From assembly GCF_003947415.1 (NCBI RefSeq), contig NZ_QHKL01000004.1:372001-436000 (forward strand): a stretch of DNA of 64,000 bases. The letters are read 5' to 3'. This document shows positions 1 through 8,608 of the stretch, piece after piece. The notes below the pieces were generated by a model that saw nothing but the letters and a program-made list of their open reading frames with translations, was not told the origin of the DNA and did no database searches. The DNA is from Amycolatopsis sp. WAC 01376. Lineage in GTDB: Bacteria; Actinomycetota; Actinomycetes; Mycobacteriales; Pseudonocardiaceae. The position numbers and the translations under genes are program-made. The first letter of the stretch is position 1, and each line of letters begins with the position of its first letter.

Positions 1-391
1 GTGCGACGTTGCGGATCTCGTCCTCGGCGAACCGCCGGTTGAGCAGAGCGAGGCTGTCGAGGTCGCGGCGCAGCGACGCCGATCCCGGCGAGTCGACGTC
101 CCGGTGTTCCTCGGCGACCTGTGGCGCGCTCAGCGACGACATGTACCGCGCCCGCAATTCCTGTTGCAGCGCCGGCCAGCCGGCGAAACCCAGCGCCTGC
201 GCCGTGCGGGTGACGGTGGCGACGTTGACCCCGGCGAGCTGGGCGAGCTCGGCCGTCGAGCCGAACGACGCCCGGCGCGGTTGCGAGACCAGCACTTCCA
301 GCACGGCGGCCGCCTTCGGCCGCAGGCCGCGTTCCGGCGTCCGATCCCGAAGCCACGCCTCGAAACCGTCGTCGGTTCCCGTCTCTGTCAC
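1..391 (-). CDS. MurR/RpiR-family transcriptional regulator, N-terminal part only
   Basis: The minus strand reads from a GTG at 391 (VTETGTDDGFEAWL...) and runs off the window edge, so only the first ~130 residues are seen. A GGAGGG-like ribosome site lies about 7 bases upstream. Residues ~25-75 form the helix-turn-helix of RpiR regulators, with the run AQLAGVNVATVTRTAQALGF and the following GWPALQQELR typical of that family. The C-terminal SIS sugar-phosphate or effector domain would lie outside the window. It diverges from the MFS transporter at 536 and is the likely local regulator of that operon. The 145-bp gap contains two TTGCA blocks (around 444-463) that could be part of an operator, but this is weak. 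Confidence 0.85.
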   Translation of the reverse strand, partial: MTETGTDDGFEAWLRDRTPERGLRPKAAAVLEVLVSQPRRASFGSTAELAQLAGVNVATVTRTAQALGFAGWPALQQELRARYMSSLSAPQVAEEHRDVDSPGSASLRRDLDSLALLNRRFAEDEIRNVA

Positions 392-535
392 GCACGCCCT
401 CCCTCGACCGCGTCACGGTAACGCATCGTGCCCGCCGAACCACTTGCAACAACCATTGCAGTTTTGACGAAACGCAGTATACGTTGTCCGCACTCTCGTC
501 TCCCCTAGTCGCCCGAACCACGGAAGGCGTTCCCC

Positions 536-1927
536 ATGACGCTTCTGGCACGACTCGACCGGCTCCCGTTGAGCCGTCCCCACTACCTACTCCTGCTCAT
601 CGGCGGGCTCGGTTACACCTTCGACGGCATGGACTCCGCCGTGGTCGCCTTCCTCCTGCCGAGCGCGAAAGCCGAGTGGGGCCTCGACAACGGGCAACTC
701 GGGCTGATCGGGTCGGCGACGCCGTTCGGCTTCCTCTTCGGCGCGATCGCCGCCGGCCTGCTGGGCGACCGCATCGGCCGCAAAAAGGTCATGATGTACG
801 CGCTGGCCTTCTACGCGGTGTTCTCGGTGTTCGCCGCCTTCTCCCCCAACTATGAGGTCTTCCTGGGCGCCCGGGTGCTGGCCGGGGCGGGCGCCGGCGC
901 CGAAAGCGCGATCATCGCGCCGTTCCTGTCGGAATTCGTCCCCGCCAAGCGGCGCGGCTGGTTCGTCGGCGCGCTCGCCGGGTTCTTCTCGTTCGGGTTC
1001 GTCATGGCCGCGCTGATCGGCCGGTTCGTCGTCCCGACGGTGCCTGAGGGCTGGCGGGTCGCGCAGCTGATCACCGCGCTGCCGATCGTCATGCTGCTGT
1101 GGTGGCGCCGGTCCCTGCCGGAATCACCGAGGTTCCTCCTCGCGAACGGGCGGCACGCCGAGGCGGAGAAGATCGTCGCGAAACTGGAGCGGGACGTCGA
1201 AAAGGCGACGGGACAAGAACTTCCGGCCGTGCCGGAGACCGAAGCCCAGCCCGCGACGGAAACCCCCAAGGTCAATCTCCTCAGCGCGCTGAAGTTCCTG
1301 TGGAGCCCGGCGATGGCCCGCCGCACCGCGGTGATCTGGACCGTGTGGTTCGTGATCACGTTCTCCTACTACGGCTTCTTCTCCTGGATCCCGACACTGC
1401 TCGTCGAGCGCGGGATCACGGTGACCAAGAGCTTCGAGTTCTCCATCATCATCTACCTGGCGCAGATCCCCGGGTACTTCTCCGCCGCGTGGCTGTCGGA
1501 ACGGCTCGACCGCAAGCACACCATCGCGTTGTACCTCGCGGGTTCGGCGGTGAGCGCCTTCTGGCTGAGCCAGATGGACGCGCCGTGGTCGATCACCCTG
1601 GCCGGGGCGGTGCTGTCGTTCTTCCTCAACGGCACCTACGCCGGCGTGTACTCCTACACCCCCGAGGTGTTCCCGACCTGGATCCGCGCCAGCGGCACCG
1701 GCCTGTCCAGCGCCTTCGGCCGGGTCGGCAGCATCCTGGCCCCGACGATCATCGGCCTGTCCGCCGCGAGCCTCGGGTTCGCGGGCGTCTTCGGCCTGAC
1801 CACCGCCGTCCTGGTGGCCGGGGTGGTGGTCGTGGTCGTGTTCGGCCTGTCCACCGCCGGCCGTTCCCTGGAAGAACTGACCGAACACGGCGCGCCCGTG
1901 AAAACCGCGAAGGAGATGACGAAGTGA
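536..1927 (+). CDS. MFS transporter (metabolite:H+ symporter type)
   Basis: The 463-residue protein has about 12 hydrophobic segments and the cytoplasmic loop motif GDRIGRKK near residue 80 that marks the major facilitator superfamily. A long hydrophilic loop (~residues 215-250) separates the two six-helix halves. The general look is that of the aromatic acid/organic cation or sugar-porter-like symporters, a broad group, so the substrate cannot be read from sequence. It is first in a three-gene operon: its TGA overlaps the GTG of the GAF gene, which in turn overlaps the amidohydrolase. The product of the hydrolase, or its peptide-like substrate, is therefore a plausible cargo. The start at 536 follows a GGAAGG about 12 bases upstream. 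Confidence 0.9.
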   Translation: MTLLARLDRLPLSRPHYLLLLIGGLGYTFDGMDSAVVAFLLPSAKAEWGLDNGQLGLIGSATPFGFLFGAIAAGLLGDRIGRKKVMMYALAFYAVFSVFAAFSPNYEVFLGARVLAGAGAGAESAIIAPFLSEFVPAKRRGWFVGALAGFFSFGFVMAALIGRFVVPTVPEGWRVAQLITALPIVMLLWWRRSLPESPRFLLANGRHAEAEKIVAKLERDVEKATGQELPAVPETEAQPATETPKVNLLSALKFLWSPAMARRTAVIWTVWFVITFSYYGFFSWIPTLLVERGITVTKSFEFSIIIYLAQIPGYFSAAWLSERLDRKHTIALYLAGSAVSAFWLSQMDAPWSITLAGAVLSFFLNGTYAGVYSYTPEVFPTWIRASGTGLSSAFGRVGSILAPTIIGLSAASLGFAGVFGLTTAVLVAGVVVVVVFGLSTAGRSLEELTEHGAPVKTAKEMTK

Positions 1928-2364
1928 CGGTGTCACTGTCCACTGTGGAGGACAAGACCCGGGCCTCGATCGGCGTACGGCTGTTCACCGTGCTGGCCTG
2001 GGTGCCCGAACGGCGGGCGCTGCGGCGTGTGCACAGCAGTCATCCGGACGAGTACCCGGTGGGCGGCGAGAAGACCGTCGAGGTGGCCGCGGGCTGGCTG
2101 GAGCGGTGCATCACCGGTCAGGAGCCCTACTTCGGACCGGACAGCGCGGCCGTGCGGGAGATCTTCGCCGACCACGAACTCATCGACCGGCTCGGCTGCG
2201 GCGCGGTGATCAACGTGCCGGTGGTGGCCGACGGCCGCACCCTCGGCGTCCTCAACATCCTCGACGCCGAAGGCAGCTACGACGAGGATTCCGTCACGAT
2301 GGCCCGTTCCCTGGCACCGTTGGCGGCCCCGGCCCTGCGCGAACTCCTGGAGGAGACCCGATGA
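1924..2364 (+). CDS. GAF domain protein
   Basis: A 146-residue protein starting at a GTG that overlaps the transporter stop by four bases. It is almost entirely one GAF domain: the core INVPVVADGRTLGVLNILDA (~residues 98-117) and the final helix (DSVTMARSLAPLAAPALREL) are clear. Stand-alone GAF proteins bind small molecules and may sense or buffer a metabolite. Nothing here shows a DNA-binding or catalytic domain. Its place between a transporter and a hydrolase, translationally coupled to both (ATGA overlap with the next gene), suggests a role in the same uptake pathway. The ligand is unknown. Confidence 0.8.
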   Translation: MTVSLSTVEDKTRASIGVRLFTVLAWVPERRALRRVHSSHPDEYPVGGEKTVEVAAGWLERCITGQEPYFGPDSAAVREIFADHELIDRLGCGAVINVPVVADGRTLGVLNILDAEGSYDEDSVTMARSLAPLAAPALRELLEETR

Positions 2365-3575
2365 CCGGATCGCTGCTGCTGCGCAACGCCCGCCTGCTCG
2401 ACCCGGTCAAGGGCGAGTACACCGAGGGCGACCTCCGGTGCGCCGACGGCCGGATCGCCGAGATCGGCACGGGTCTCAGCGCCGGTGACGCGCGGACCGA
2501 GGATCTGCGCGGCGCGTTCGTGCTGCCCGGTCTCGTCGACGCCCACGTGCACGTCACCGCCTCGACCGCGGACCTGGGGTCGCTGCCCGCCTCGTCGCCG
2601 TCCTATGTGGCCGCGCACAGCGCCCGCACGATGAGCCGGATGCTGGACCGGGGCTTCACCACCGTCCGTGACGCCTCCGGCGCCGACTACGGCCTCGCCG
2701 ACGCGCAGGCCGAGGGCCTGTTCCGCGGTCCGCGCCTGCTGTTCTGCGGACGCGCGCTGAGCCAGACCGGCGGGCACGGCGACAGCCGGACCCGGGGCGC
2801 CAACGCCAGCGACGACCATCCGTGCTGCGCCGGTCTCGGCCGGGTCGCCGACGGCGTCGACGCGGTCCGCGCGGCCGCGCGCGACGAACTGCGCAAGGGG
2901 GCGCACCACATCAAGGTGATGGCCTCCGGCGGCGTCGCCTCCCCCACCGACCGGATCGACTCGACGCAGTACTCCGCCGAAGAACTGCGCGCGATCGTCG
3001 AGGAGGCGGAGGCGGCCAACCGGTACGTCGCCGCGCACGCCTACACCGCCCGCGCGGTGAACCGCGCGCTGGAACTGGGTGTGCGGTCGATCGAGCACGG
3101 CAACCTGATCGACGACCTCAGTGTCGAACTGTTCCTCCGGCACGACGCGTACCTCGTGCCGACCCTGGTCACGTACTGGGCGTTGAAGGAGGAAGGTCGC
3201 GAGCACGGGCTGCCGGAATCCAGCTGGCGCAAGGTCGACGAGGTCCTCGGCGCGGGTATGGCCGCACTCGAGCGGGCGGCCAGGGGCGGGGTGAAACTGG
3301 TGTACGGCAGCGATCTGCTCGGCGGGATGCACCGGCACCAGAATCACGAGTTCCGGTTGCGCGCCGAAGTCCAGTCCACGCTGGAGGTGATCCGCTCCGC
3401 GACGTCGACCGCGGCGGATCTGCTGAACCTGACCGGCGAGATCGGCACGCTGGCCCCCGGCGCGCACGCGGATCTGCTGGTCGTGGACCGGGATCCGCTG
3501 GAGGACATCGGCGTCCTGGCCGAGCCGGAGAAGTTCCGGCACATCGTGCAGGGCGGGACCGTGGTCTCCCCCTGA
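2361..3575 (+). CDS. Metal-dependent amidohydrolase, COG1228 type (prolidase-like)
   Basis: The 404-residue protein is a full amidohydrolase. It has an N-terminal beta-sandwich, then the HxH metal motif DAHVHV (H62, H64), a conserved Lys in HIKVMASGG that may be the carboxylated bridging residue, further metal ligands in YVAAHAYTA and IEHGN, and the terminal Asp in VYGSD. This is the arrangement of the COG1228 group, which includes imidazolonepropionase and Xaa-Pro dipeptidases. The context (hydroxyproline operon facing it, M24 aminopeptidase at 11-12.4 kb) favours Xaa-Pro or Xaa-Hyp dipeptides as substrates, but that is inference. The ATG overlaps the GAF stop, and AGGAG lies just upstream. 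Confidence 0.85.
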   Translation: MTGSLLLRNARLLDPVKGEYTEGDLRCADGRIAEIGTGLSAGDARTEDLRGAFVLPGLVDAHVHVTASTADLGSLPASSPSYVAAHSARTMSRMLDRGFTTVRDASGADYGLADAQAEGLFRGPRLLFCGRALSQTGGHGDSRTRGANASDDHPCCAGLGRVADGVDAVRAAARDELRKGAHHIKVMASGGVASPTDRIDSTQYSAEELRAIVEEAEAANRYVAAHAYTARAVNRALELGVRSIEHGNLIDDLSVELFLRHDAYLVPTLVTYWALKEEGREHGLPESSWRKVDEVLGAGMAALERAARGGVKLVYGSDLLGGMHRHQNHEFRLRAEVQSTLEVIRSATSTAADLLNLTGEIGTLAPGAHADLLVVDRDPLEDIGVLAEPEKFRHIVQGGTVVSP

Positions 3576-3576
3576 T

Positions 3577-3630
3577 GCGTTTCGTCCTCTGCTTGCGATG
3601 TCCTTCCGTCGCAAGCAGAGGACGAAACGC
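3577..3630. terminator. Perfect 22-bp inverted repeat, probable bidirectional terminator
   Basis: Arms 3577-3598 and 3609-3630 are perfectly complementary around a 10-base loop. The element begins two bases after the amidohydrolase stop and lies between convergent genes. There is no T-tract, as is common for actinobacterial terminators. Confidence 0.7.
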
Positions 3631-3701
3631 GGGTCAGGAGAAGCGCTGCGGGACGTCTCACGGGTTGTCGTCCGGCAGCGGTTCCGGCAGCCGGCCTGGG
3701 T

Positions 3702-3754
3702 GCGCCCAATGTGGCATTGGGGACGGTGAGCGTCCCCAATGCCACATTGGGCGC
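3702..3754. repeat. 24-bp perfect hairpin, family A (CCCAATGTGGCATTGG)
   Basis: Arms 3702-3725 and 3731-3754 pair perfectly around a 5-base loop. The same element recurs at 37336-37390, also between convergent genes, so it is a dispersed repeat and not merely a local terminator. Here it lies 31 bases past the stop of the minus-strand epimerase gene. Confidence 0.8.
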
Positions 3755-3785
3755 GCGGTTTCCTTGCCTCTCGCGTAGCCGCGGG

Positions 3786-4787
3786 TTACAGCACGAAGCC
3801 GGCGGGGAACGGGTCGTCCGGGTCGAGCAGGTAGGTGGCGTTGCCGGTGATCCACGCACGCCCGGAGAACTCCGGCACCACGGCGGGCACGCCGCCGACG
3901 GTGGTCTCGGCGACCAGTTCGCCGGTGAACGTGGTGCCGATGAACGAGCTGTTCTCGAACGGCGTGTGCAGCGGCAGTTCGCCGCGGGCGTGGAGCTGCG
4001 CCATCCGGGCCGAAGTGCCGGTGCCGCAGGGCGACCGGTCGAACCAGCCGGGATGGATCGCCATCGCGTTCCGCGAAGCCCGGGCATCCGACCCCGGAGC
4101 GAGGAACTGGACGTGTTTGCAGCCGCCGATCAGCGGGTCGGCCGGATGTTTCGGCGGACGCTGCTCGTTGATCGCCGCCATGATGTCCAGCCCCGCGGCC
4201 AGAATGCGATCCTTCTCCGCCCTGGCGAACGGGATGTCCACTTGGGACAGTTCGAGGATGGCGTAGAAGTTGCCGCCGTAGGCAAGGTCGTAACGTACCT
4301 CGCCGAGCCCCGGCACCTCGACGACCGCGTCACGTTCGGCGAGGAACGACGCGACATTGCGGAGCTTGACGCGTACGGCGCGGCCGTCCCGGACCTCGAC
4401 CTCGGCGTGCACGAGCCCGGCCGGGGTGTCCAGGCGTACCACGGTCTTCGGTTCGGTCACCTCGACCATGCCGGTCTCCACCAGCACGGTCGCCACGCCG
4501 ATCGTGCCGTGCCCGCACATCGGCAGGCAGCCGGACACCTCGATGTACACCACGCCCCAGTCGGCGTCCGGCCTCGACGGCGGTTGCAGGACCGCGCCGC
4601 TCATCGCCGAATGGCCGCGCGGCTCGTTCATCAGGAACTGCCGCACGTGGTCCAGATGCGCCATGAAGTACCGGCGGCGTTCGGCCATGGTGTCGCCGGG
4701 GATGACGCCGATCCCGCCGGTCACCACCCGGGTCGGCATGCCCTCGGTATGCGAGTCGACGGCGGTGATCGACCGGATCGACCGCAC
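3786..4787 (-). CDS. 4-hydroxyproline 2-epimerase / proline racemase family
   Basis: A 333-residue member of the proline racemase family, full length for the group. Both catalytic cysteines are present: C91 in the motif MCGHGTIG and C254 in SPCGTGTS. The related trans-3-hydroxyproline dehydratases have Thr at one of these sites, so this enzyme should be an epimerase or racemase. Its neighbours (deaminase and D-hydroxyproline dehydrogenase subunits) point to trans-4-hydroxy-L-proline to cis-4-hydroxy-D-proline. The start is a GTG that shares one base with the TAG of the deaminase gene, so translation is probably coupled. It is the last gene of the operon starting near 8530. Confidence 0.92.
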   Translation of the reverse strand: MRSIRSITAVDSHTEGMPTRVVTGGIGVIPGDTMAERRRYFMAHLDHVRQFLMNEPRGHSAMSGAVLQPPSRPDADWGVVYIEVSGCLPMCGHGTIGVATVLVETGMVEVTEPKTVVRLDTPAGLVHAEVEVRDGRAVRVKLRNVASFLAERDAVVEVPGLGEVRYDLAYGGNFYAILELSQVDIPFARAEKDRILAAGLDIMAAINEQRPPKHPADPLIGGCKHVQFLAPGSDARASRNAMAIHPGWFDRSPCGTGTSARMAQLHARGELPLHTPFENSSFIGTTFTGELVAETTVGGVPAVVPEFSGRAWITGNATYLLDPDDPFPAGFVL

Positions 4788-5698
4788 TACGCCACCCCCA
4801 GCGAGGCGAGCGCGCGGCGCATGTCGGCGGTGACCTGCTCGCGGTGCTCGTCGGTCAGCGCGCCCCGGGGCGGACGGCACGGACCACCGTAGCGGCCGAC
4901 GAGGTCCATCCCGAGCTTGATCGCCTGGACGAACTCGGTGCGCGAGTCCCAGCGGAACGCGGCCACCAGCGGTTCGTAGAGCGCCCTGGCCTCCTCGAGT
5001 TTGCCGGACCGCGCCAGGTCGAACAGCCGCACCGACTCGACGGGGAACACGTTGGGGAACCCGGCGAACCAGCCGGTCGCGCCCATCAGCAGGCTTTCCA
5101 GCACGACGTCGTCGGCACCGCTGATCACGTCAAGGCCCGGTGCCTGCTCGCGGATCTCCAGCACCCGCCGGACGTCACCGGAGAACTCCTTGACCGCGAC
5201 CACGTTGTCGATCTGCGCGATCTCGGCCAGCAGGGCGGGAGTGAGGTCGACCTTGGTGTCGATGGGGTTGTTGTAGACCATCACCGGCAGCCCGACCGAC
5301 GCCACCGCCTCGAAATGCGCGAGCACCTCGCCGCGGTTCGCGCGGTACATCGTGGGCGGCAGGCACAGCAGGCCGTCGGCGCCGTCCTCGGCCGCCACCT
5401 CGGCCCAGTGCTTGGCCTGATGCGAACCGGGGCCGTGCACGCCGACGACGACGATCCCGTCGTCGCCGACGGTTTCGATCGCGGTGCGGGCGACGCGACG
5501 GCGCTCCTCGTCGGTCAGCGAGGAGTACTCGCCGAGGGAGCCGTTCGGGCCGACGCCCCGGCAGCCGTTGTCGACCAGCCATCGGCAGTGCGCGGCGTAG
5601 GCGTCGTAGTCCACGGCCAGCCCGGCCGGCGCCGACTCGTCCGCCCGGTACGGGAGAGCGGTCGCGACGACGACGCCACCGAGGTCGGGGGTGCTCAT
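4787..5698 (-). CDS. Dihydrodipicolinate synthase family: probable 1-pyrroline-4-hydroxy-2-carboxylate deaminase
   Basis: A 303-residue class I aldolase-fold protein. The Schiff-base lysine is K170 in VAVKEFSGD and the catalytic tyrosine is Y142 in VMVYNNP. GPNGSLGEYSSL near residue 50 is the substrate carboxylate loop. Members of this family occurring in hydroxyproline operons convert 1-pyrroline-4-hydroxy-2-carboxylate to 2-oxoglutarate semialdehyde with loss of ammonia, and the operon here matches exactly. DapA itself is less likely, as no lysine-pathway genes are near. The ATG follows AGGAG and overlaps the stop of the upstream oxidoreductase (ATGA). Confidence 0.88.
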   Translation of the reverse strand: MSTPDLGGVVVATALPYRADESAPAGLAVDYDAYAAHCRWLVDNGCRGVGPNGSLGEYSSLTDEERRRVARTAIETVGDDGIVVVGVHGPGSHQAKHWAEVAAEDGADGLLCLPPTMYRANRGEVLAHFEAVASVGLPVMVYNNPIDTKVDLTPALLAEIAQIDNVVAVKEFSGDVRRVLEIREQAPGLDVISGADDVVLESLLMGATGWFAGFPNVFPVESVRLFDLARSGKLEEARALYEPLVAAFRWDSRTEFVQAIKLGMDLVGRYGGPCRPPRGALTDEHREQVTADMRRALASLGVA

Positions 5699-7056
5699 TC
5701 AGGTTCTCCTTCGGTTCGGGCGGCCAGCTCGCCCAGCCGGATCGGCTGGGCGATCGGGCGGTGGTGCCGTTCGGTGCCACCGCAGAGTTCGGACACGGTC
5801 GGACCGCAGATGCGGCCCTGGCACGGGCCGAGACCGGCCCGGGTGCCGAGTTTCAGTGCGTGCGGTCCGGGACAGGCCGCGTCCCCCGCCGCACGCGTCA
5901 GTTCGCCGTACGTGGTTTCCTCGCAACGGCAGACGATCGTGTCCTCGCGCAGCCAGCTTCGCCAGGCCGTGCCGATCGGATGGGCCGTGGCGAGGCGTTC
6001 GGCGAAGGTGCGGGCCCGGTCGCGCGCGCGGATCAACCCCGGCGGCGGCTCACCTCCGGCGGCGGCGCATCCCGCCACCGCACCCTCGGCGGCCGCGGTG
6101 ACCGCGCCGCCGATGCCGGTGATCTCGCCCGCGGCGAAGACACCGTCCACAGTGGTCTGTTGCGCGCCGTCGACCCGGACGAAACCGCCGTCCAGGACGC
6201 AGCCCGCGGCGACGGCCAGTTCCGGCTGCGGCGTGAAGCCGTGCCCGACGCAGACCGCGTCGACCTCGTACGTCCGCTCGGTGCCGGGGACGATCGACCA
6301 GTCCGCGCGGACCTTCGCGGTCACGACCTCGCGGACGCGATCGGCCCCGCGAGCCTCGATCACGGCCCGGCCCGGCAGGTACGGGACCCGATGACGCGCC
6401 AGCGTCGCGGCGTACCGTGCCAGTTCGCCCGCTTTCCCGGCGTGGGCTGCAAGGCGCCATGGGCGGGACGACCATCCTTTCCGGACGGTCGTGAACGGGT
6501 TCGCTTCCAGCACCGCGACCACTTCGGCGCCGACGCCCAGCAACGATTCCGCGACCGGCAACAGGAACGGCCCGGCCCCGGCGACGAGGACCCGTTCACC
6601 GATCGCGACCCGCTCGCCCTTCGCCAGCGCCTGTGCCGCGCCCGCGGTGTACACGCCGGGCAGTTCCCAGCCGGGGAACGGCAGGGTGCGGTCGTGCGCG
6701 CCGGTCGCCAGGATCAGCGCGTCCGGGACGAGGGACAGCCGCCGCCGTCCACCGCCGTCGGCTTGTCCCCGCACGACGTGCACCCGCTTCTCCACCCGGT
6801 CGAACGCCCAGACCGTGGACTCGGGCAGCCACTGGCACCGCGGATGCGCGAGCACCCGCCGGCGGCGGTCGAACTCGGCCCGGCCGTGCTGGATCCGGTC
6901 CGGACGCCGCGCCGCGTAAGCCTCGGGCAGCATCCGGTGGTACTGGCCGCCGGGAGTGTCCGCCTGGTCCAGCACCGTGACGCGGGCACCGGCCCGCAGC
7001 GCGTGCTCGGCCGCCGCGAGCCCGGCGGTGCCGGCGCCGACGATCACCACGTTCAC
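5695..7056 (-). CDS. FAD/NAD(P)-dependent oxidoreductase with 2Fe-2S (BFD-like) domain; D-hydroxyproline dehydrogenase alpha-type subunit
   Basis: The 453-residue protein opens with the FAD-binding motif VIVGAGTAGLAAAEHALRAG, has the second dinucleotide region around GERVLVAGAGPFLLPVA, and ends in a cysteine-rich domain (CRCEETTYGEL... and CQGRIC) that can hold a 2Fe-2S cluster. This matches the alpha subunit of multi-subunit amine and hydroxyproline dehydrogenases. It is translated from a GTG preceded by GGAGGAG, overlapping the stop of the small iron-sulphur gene by four bases. It works with the 102-residue ferredoxin-like subunit and the 390-residue flavoprotein encoded just upstream. Confidence 0.9.
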   Translation of the reverse strand: MNVVIVGAGTAGLAAAEHALRAGARVTVLDQADTPGGQYHRMLPEAYAARRPDRIQHGRAEFDRRRRVLAHPRCQWLPESTVWAFDRVEKRVHVVRGQADGGGRRRLSLVPDALILATGAHDRTLPFPGWELPGVYTAGAAQALAKGERVAIGERVLVAGAGPFLLPVAESLLGVGAEVVAVLEANPFTTVRKGWSSRPWRLAAHAGKAGELARYAATLARHRVPYLPGRAVIEARGADRVREVVTAKVRADWSIVPGTERTYEVDAVCVGHGFTPQPELAVAAGCVLDGGFVRVDGAQQTTVDGVFAAGEITGIGGAVTAAAEGAVAGCAAAGGEPPPGLIRARDRARTFAERLATAHPIGTAWRSWLREDTIVCRCEETTYGELTRAAGDAACPGPHALKLGTRAGLGPCQGRICGPTVSELCGGTERHHRPIAQPIRLGELAARTEGEPE

Positions 7057-7361
7057 GCGGTCTCCTCCCGGGACTGGGTGCGGATTTCGTCGCCGTCGGC
7101 GGCAGGGCGGCGGCACGCGCGGACGTCGGGCACATCGTTGACGGTGAGAAGGCAGTCGAAGCACGCGCCGATCCCGCAGAAGACCCCGCGTGGCGCACCG
7201 GACCGTGTGGTCCGCCAAGAAGTCCGGCCGGCGGCGAGCAGGATTCCCGCCACGCTCTGCCCGGCGATCCCGGTGAGGGTCTCGCCGTCGACGGTGATCC
7301 GGATCGGGCGGTCGGTGCGGCCCACCGGATCGCGATCGCGCGGCAGCAGCCATCCGCTCAT
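7053..7361 (-). CDS. (2Fe-2S)-binding subunit of D-hydroxyproline dehydrogenase
   Basis: A 102-residue plant-ferredoxin-like protein. The cluster cysteines are visible in GVFCGIGACFDC, with the fourth in DVRAC about 14 residues on. In oxidase and dehydrogenase complexes of the HcnABC/hydroxyproline type this gamma subunit carries electrons between the two flavoprotein subunits. The ATG at 7361 overlaps the stop of the DAO-type subunit, and its own stop overlaps the GTG of the alpha subunit, so the three subunits are coupled. Its short length makes it easy to miss inside longer alternative frames. Confidence 0.9.
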   Translation of the reverse strand: MSGWLLPRDRDPVGRTDRPIRITVDGETLTGIAGQSVAGILLAAGRTSWRTTRSGAPRGVFCGIGACFDCLLTVNDVPDVRACRRPAADGDEIRTQSREETA

Positions 7362-8530
7362 GCGGCCACCTCCGCCAGTACCGCCGGACGGTCCACAGTG
7401 AACTCTTCGACGCCCATCGCGGGCTCCGTCCCGGTGAGCAGTTCGCGCAGCAACCGCGCGGTGCCGACGCTCAACCCGATACCGGCGCCCTCGTGCCCGG
7501 TGGCGTGCCAGAGGTTCTCCAGCCGCGGATCCTCGCCGAGCACCGGCAGATGGTCGTCCACGTGGGGCCGGAAACCGCCATACGCGCGCATGATGGCGAC
7601 GTCGGCGAGTGCCGGGAACAGCCGCAGCGCCTTGACCGCGATGGCGCTCAGCACGTCCGGGCGGATCGCGTCGTCGAAATCCACCCGGCGGCGTGACGAG
7701 CCGATCAGCACGGTGCCACCCCAGGTCGACTCGACGACGGCGGAGGTCTGCAACTCGCCCGAATCGGCACCGACCGCGCCGACGTAATCGGCGTCGTAGA
7801 CCTTGTGCCGGACGACACCGGGCATCGGGGTGGTCACCAGCACCTCGCCGCGGCGAGGGCGGACCGCGATCGGGGCGCCGAGGCGCGCCGACACCTGACC
7901 GGCCCACGGGCCCGCGGCGTTCACGACGATGTCGGCCTCGATGACCTCGCCTGGCACGCGGACGCCGGTGATCCGTCCGTTGTGGACGGACGCGCCCAGC
8001 ACCTCGGTGTCGGACCGCAGCCGGGCACCGTGTCGCAGTGCCGAGCCCAGCAGCGCGAGCGCCGCACCGGCGGGCTGGACCTGAGCGTCTTCCGGGTAGC
8101 GGAACGCGGCGGTCACCTCACGGGTCAGCGCGGGTTCCGCTTCAGCAAGTTCTTTGGGAGACAACGGTTCCGCGCGGACACCGAGTTGCGACGCGGCGAA
8201 CGCGGCGAGAGCGCGGGCGCCGTCGTCCGTGGTGGCGACCACGATGCCGCCCTTGGGGTCGTACTCGATCTCCGAAGCGGCACGGGCGTCCTCGTCGGCG
8301 ATCTCGGCGACCAGCCGGGGCCACAGCGCGATCGAAAGCTTCGCGAGTTCGAGTTCGGCGCCGGGTCCCTTGTCCGAGACGAGGATGTTGCCCTCGCCGT
8401 GCGACGTGGTGCCCCCAGCGGGACGGCCGCGATCCACGACCACGACGTCGAAGCCCGCCCGGCTCAGCTCACGGGCACACGCGGCGCCGACGATGCCGTC
8501 GCCGAGCACGACCACGCGCGTTCGGTTCAT
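7358..8530 (-). CDS. FAD-dependent D-amino-acid dehydrogenase (DAO family), D-hydroxyproline dehydrogenase beta-type subunit
   Basis: A 390-residue DAO-fold flavoprotein. The N-terminal VVVLGDGIVGAACARELSRAG is the FAD dinucleotide motif and VVNAAGPWAGQ is typical of the family; the C-terminal HATGHEGAGIGLSVGTA binds FAD again. It should oxidise cis-4-hydroxy-D-proline to 1-pyrroline-4-hydroxy-2-carboxylate in complex with the two following gene products. It is the first enzyme gene of the operon, 78 bp downstream of the XRE regulator, with a palindromic candidate operator in that gap. Confidence 0.9.
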   Translation of the reverse strand: MNRTRVVVLGDGIVGAACARELSRAGFDVVVVDRGRPAGGTTSHGEGNILVSDKGPGAELELAKLSIALWPRLVAEIADEDARAASEIEYDPKGGIVVATTDDGARALAAFAASQLGVRAEPLSPKELAEAEPALTREVTAAFRYPEDAQVQPAGAALALLGSALRHGARLRSDTEVLGASVHNGRITGVRVPGEVIEADIVVNAAGPWAGQVSARLGAPIAVRPRRGEVLVTTPMPGVVRHKVYDADYVGAVGADSGELQTSAVVESTWGGTVLIGSSRRRVDFDDAIRPDVLSAIAVKALRLFPALADVAIMRAYGGFRPHVDDHLPVLGEDPRLENLWHATGHEGAGIGLSVGTARLLRELLTGTEPAMGVEEFTVDRPAVLAEVAA

Positions 8531-8541
8531 CGACCCTCCAG

Positions 8542-8561
8542 CGTTCGGTAAAGCGAACGAT
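8542..8561. promoter_or_regulatory. Candidate operator of the hydroxyproline operon
   Basis: CGTTCG and CGAACG form an inverted repeat (8542-8547 and 8554-8559) just before the first dehydrogenase gene. The 12-base block AAAGCGAACGAT (8550-8561) recurs in opposite orientation at 9254-9265 upstream of the regulator. A shared site is what an autoregulating XRE repressor would give. Confidence 0.5.
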
Positions 8562-8608
8562 CGGAGGGTAGGTTCCCGCCAGGAGACGTGTCAACACCTC
8601 GGGTGCCG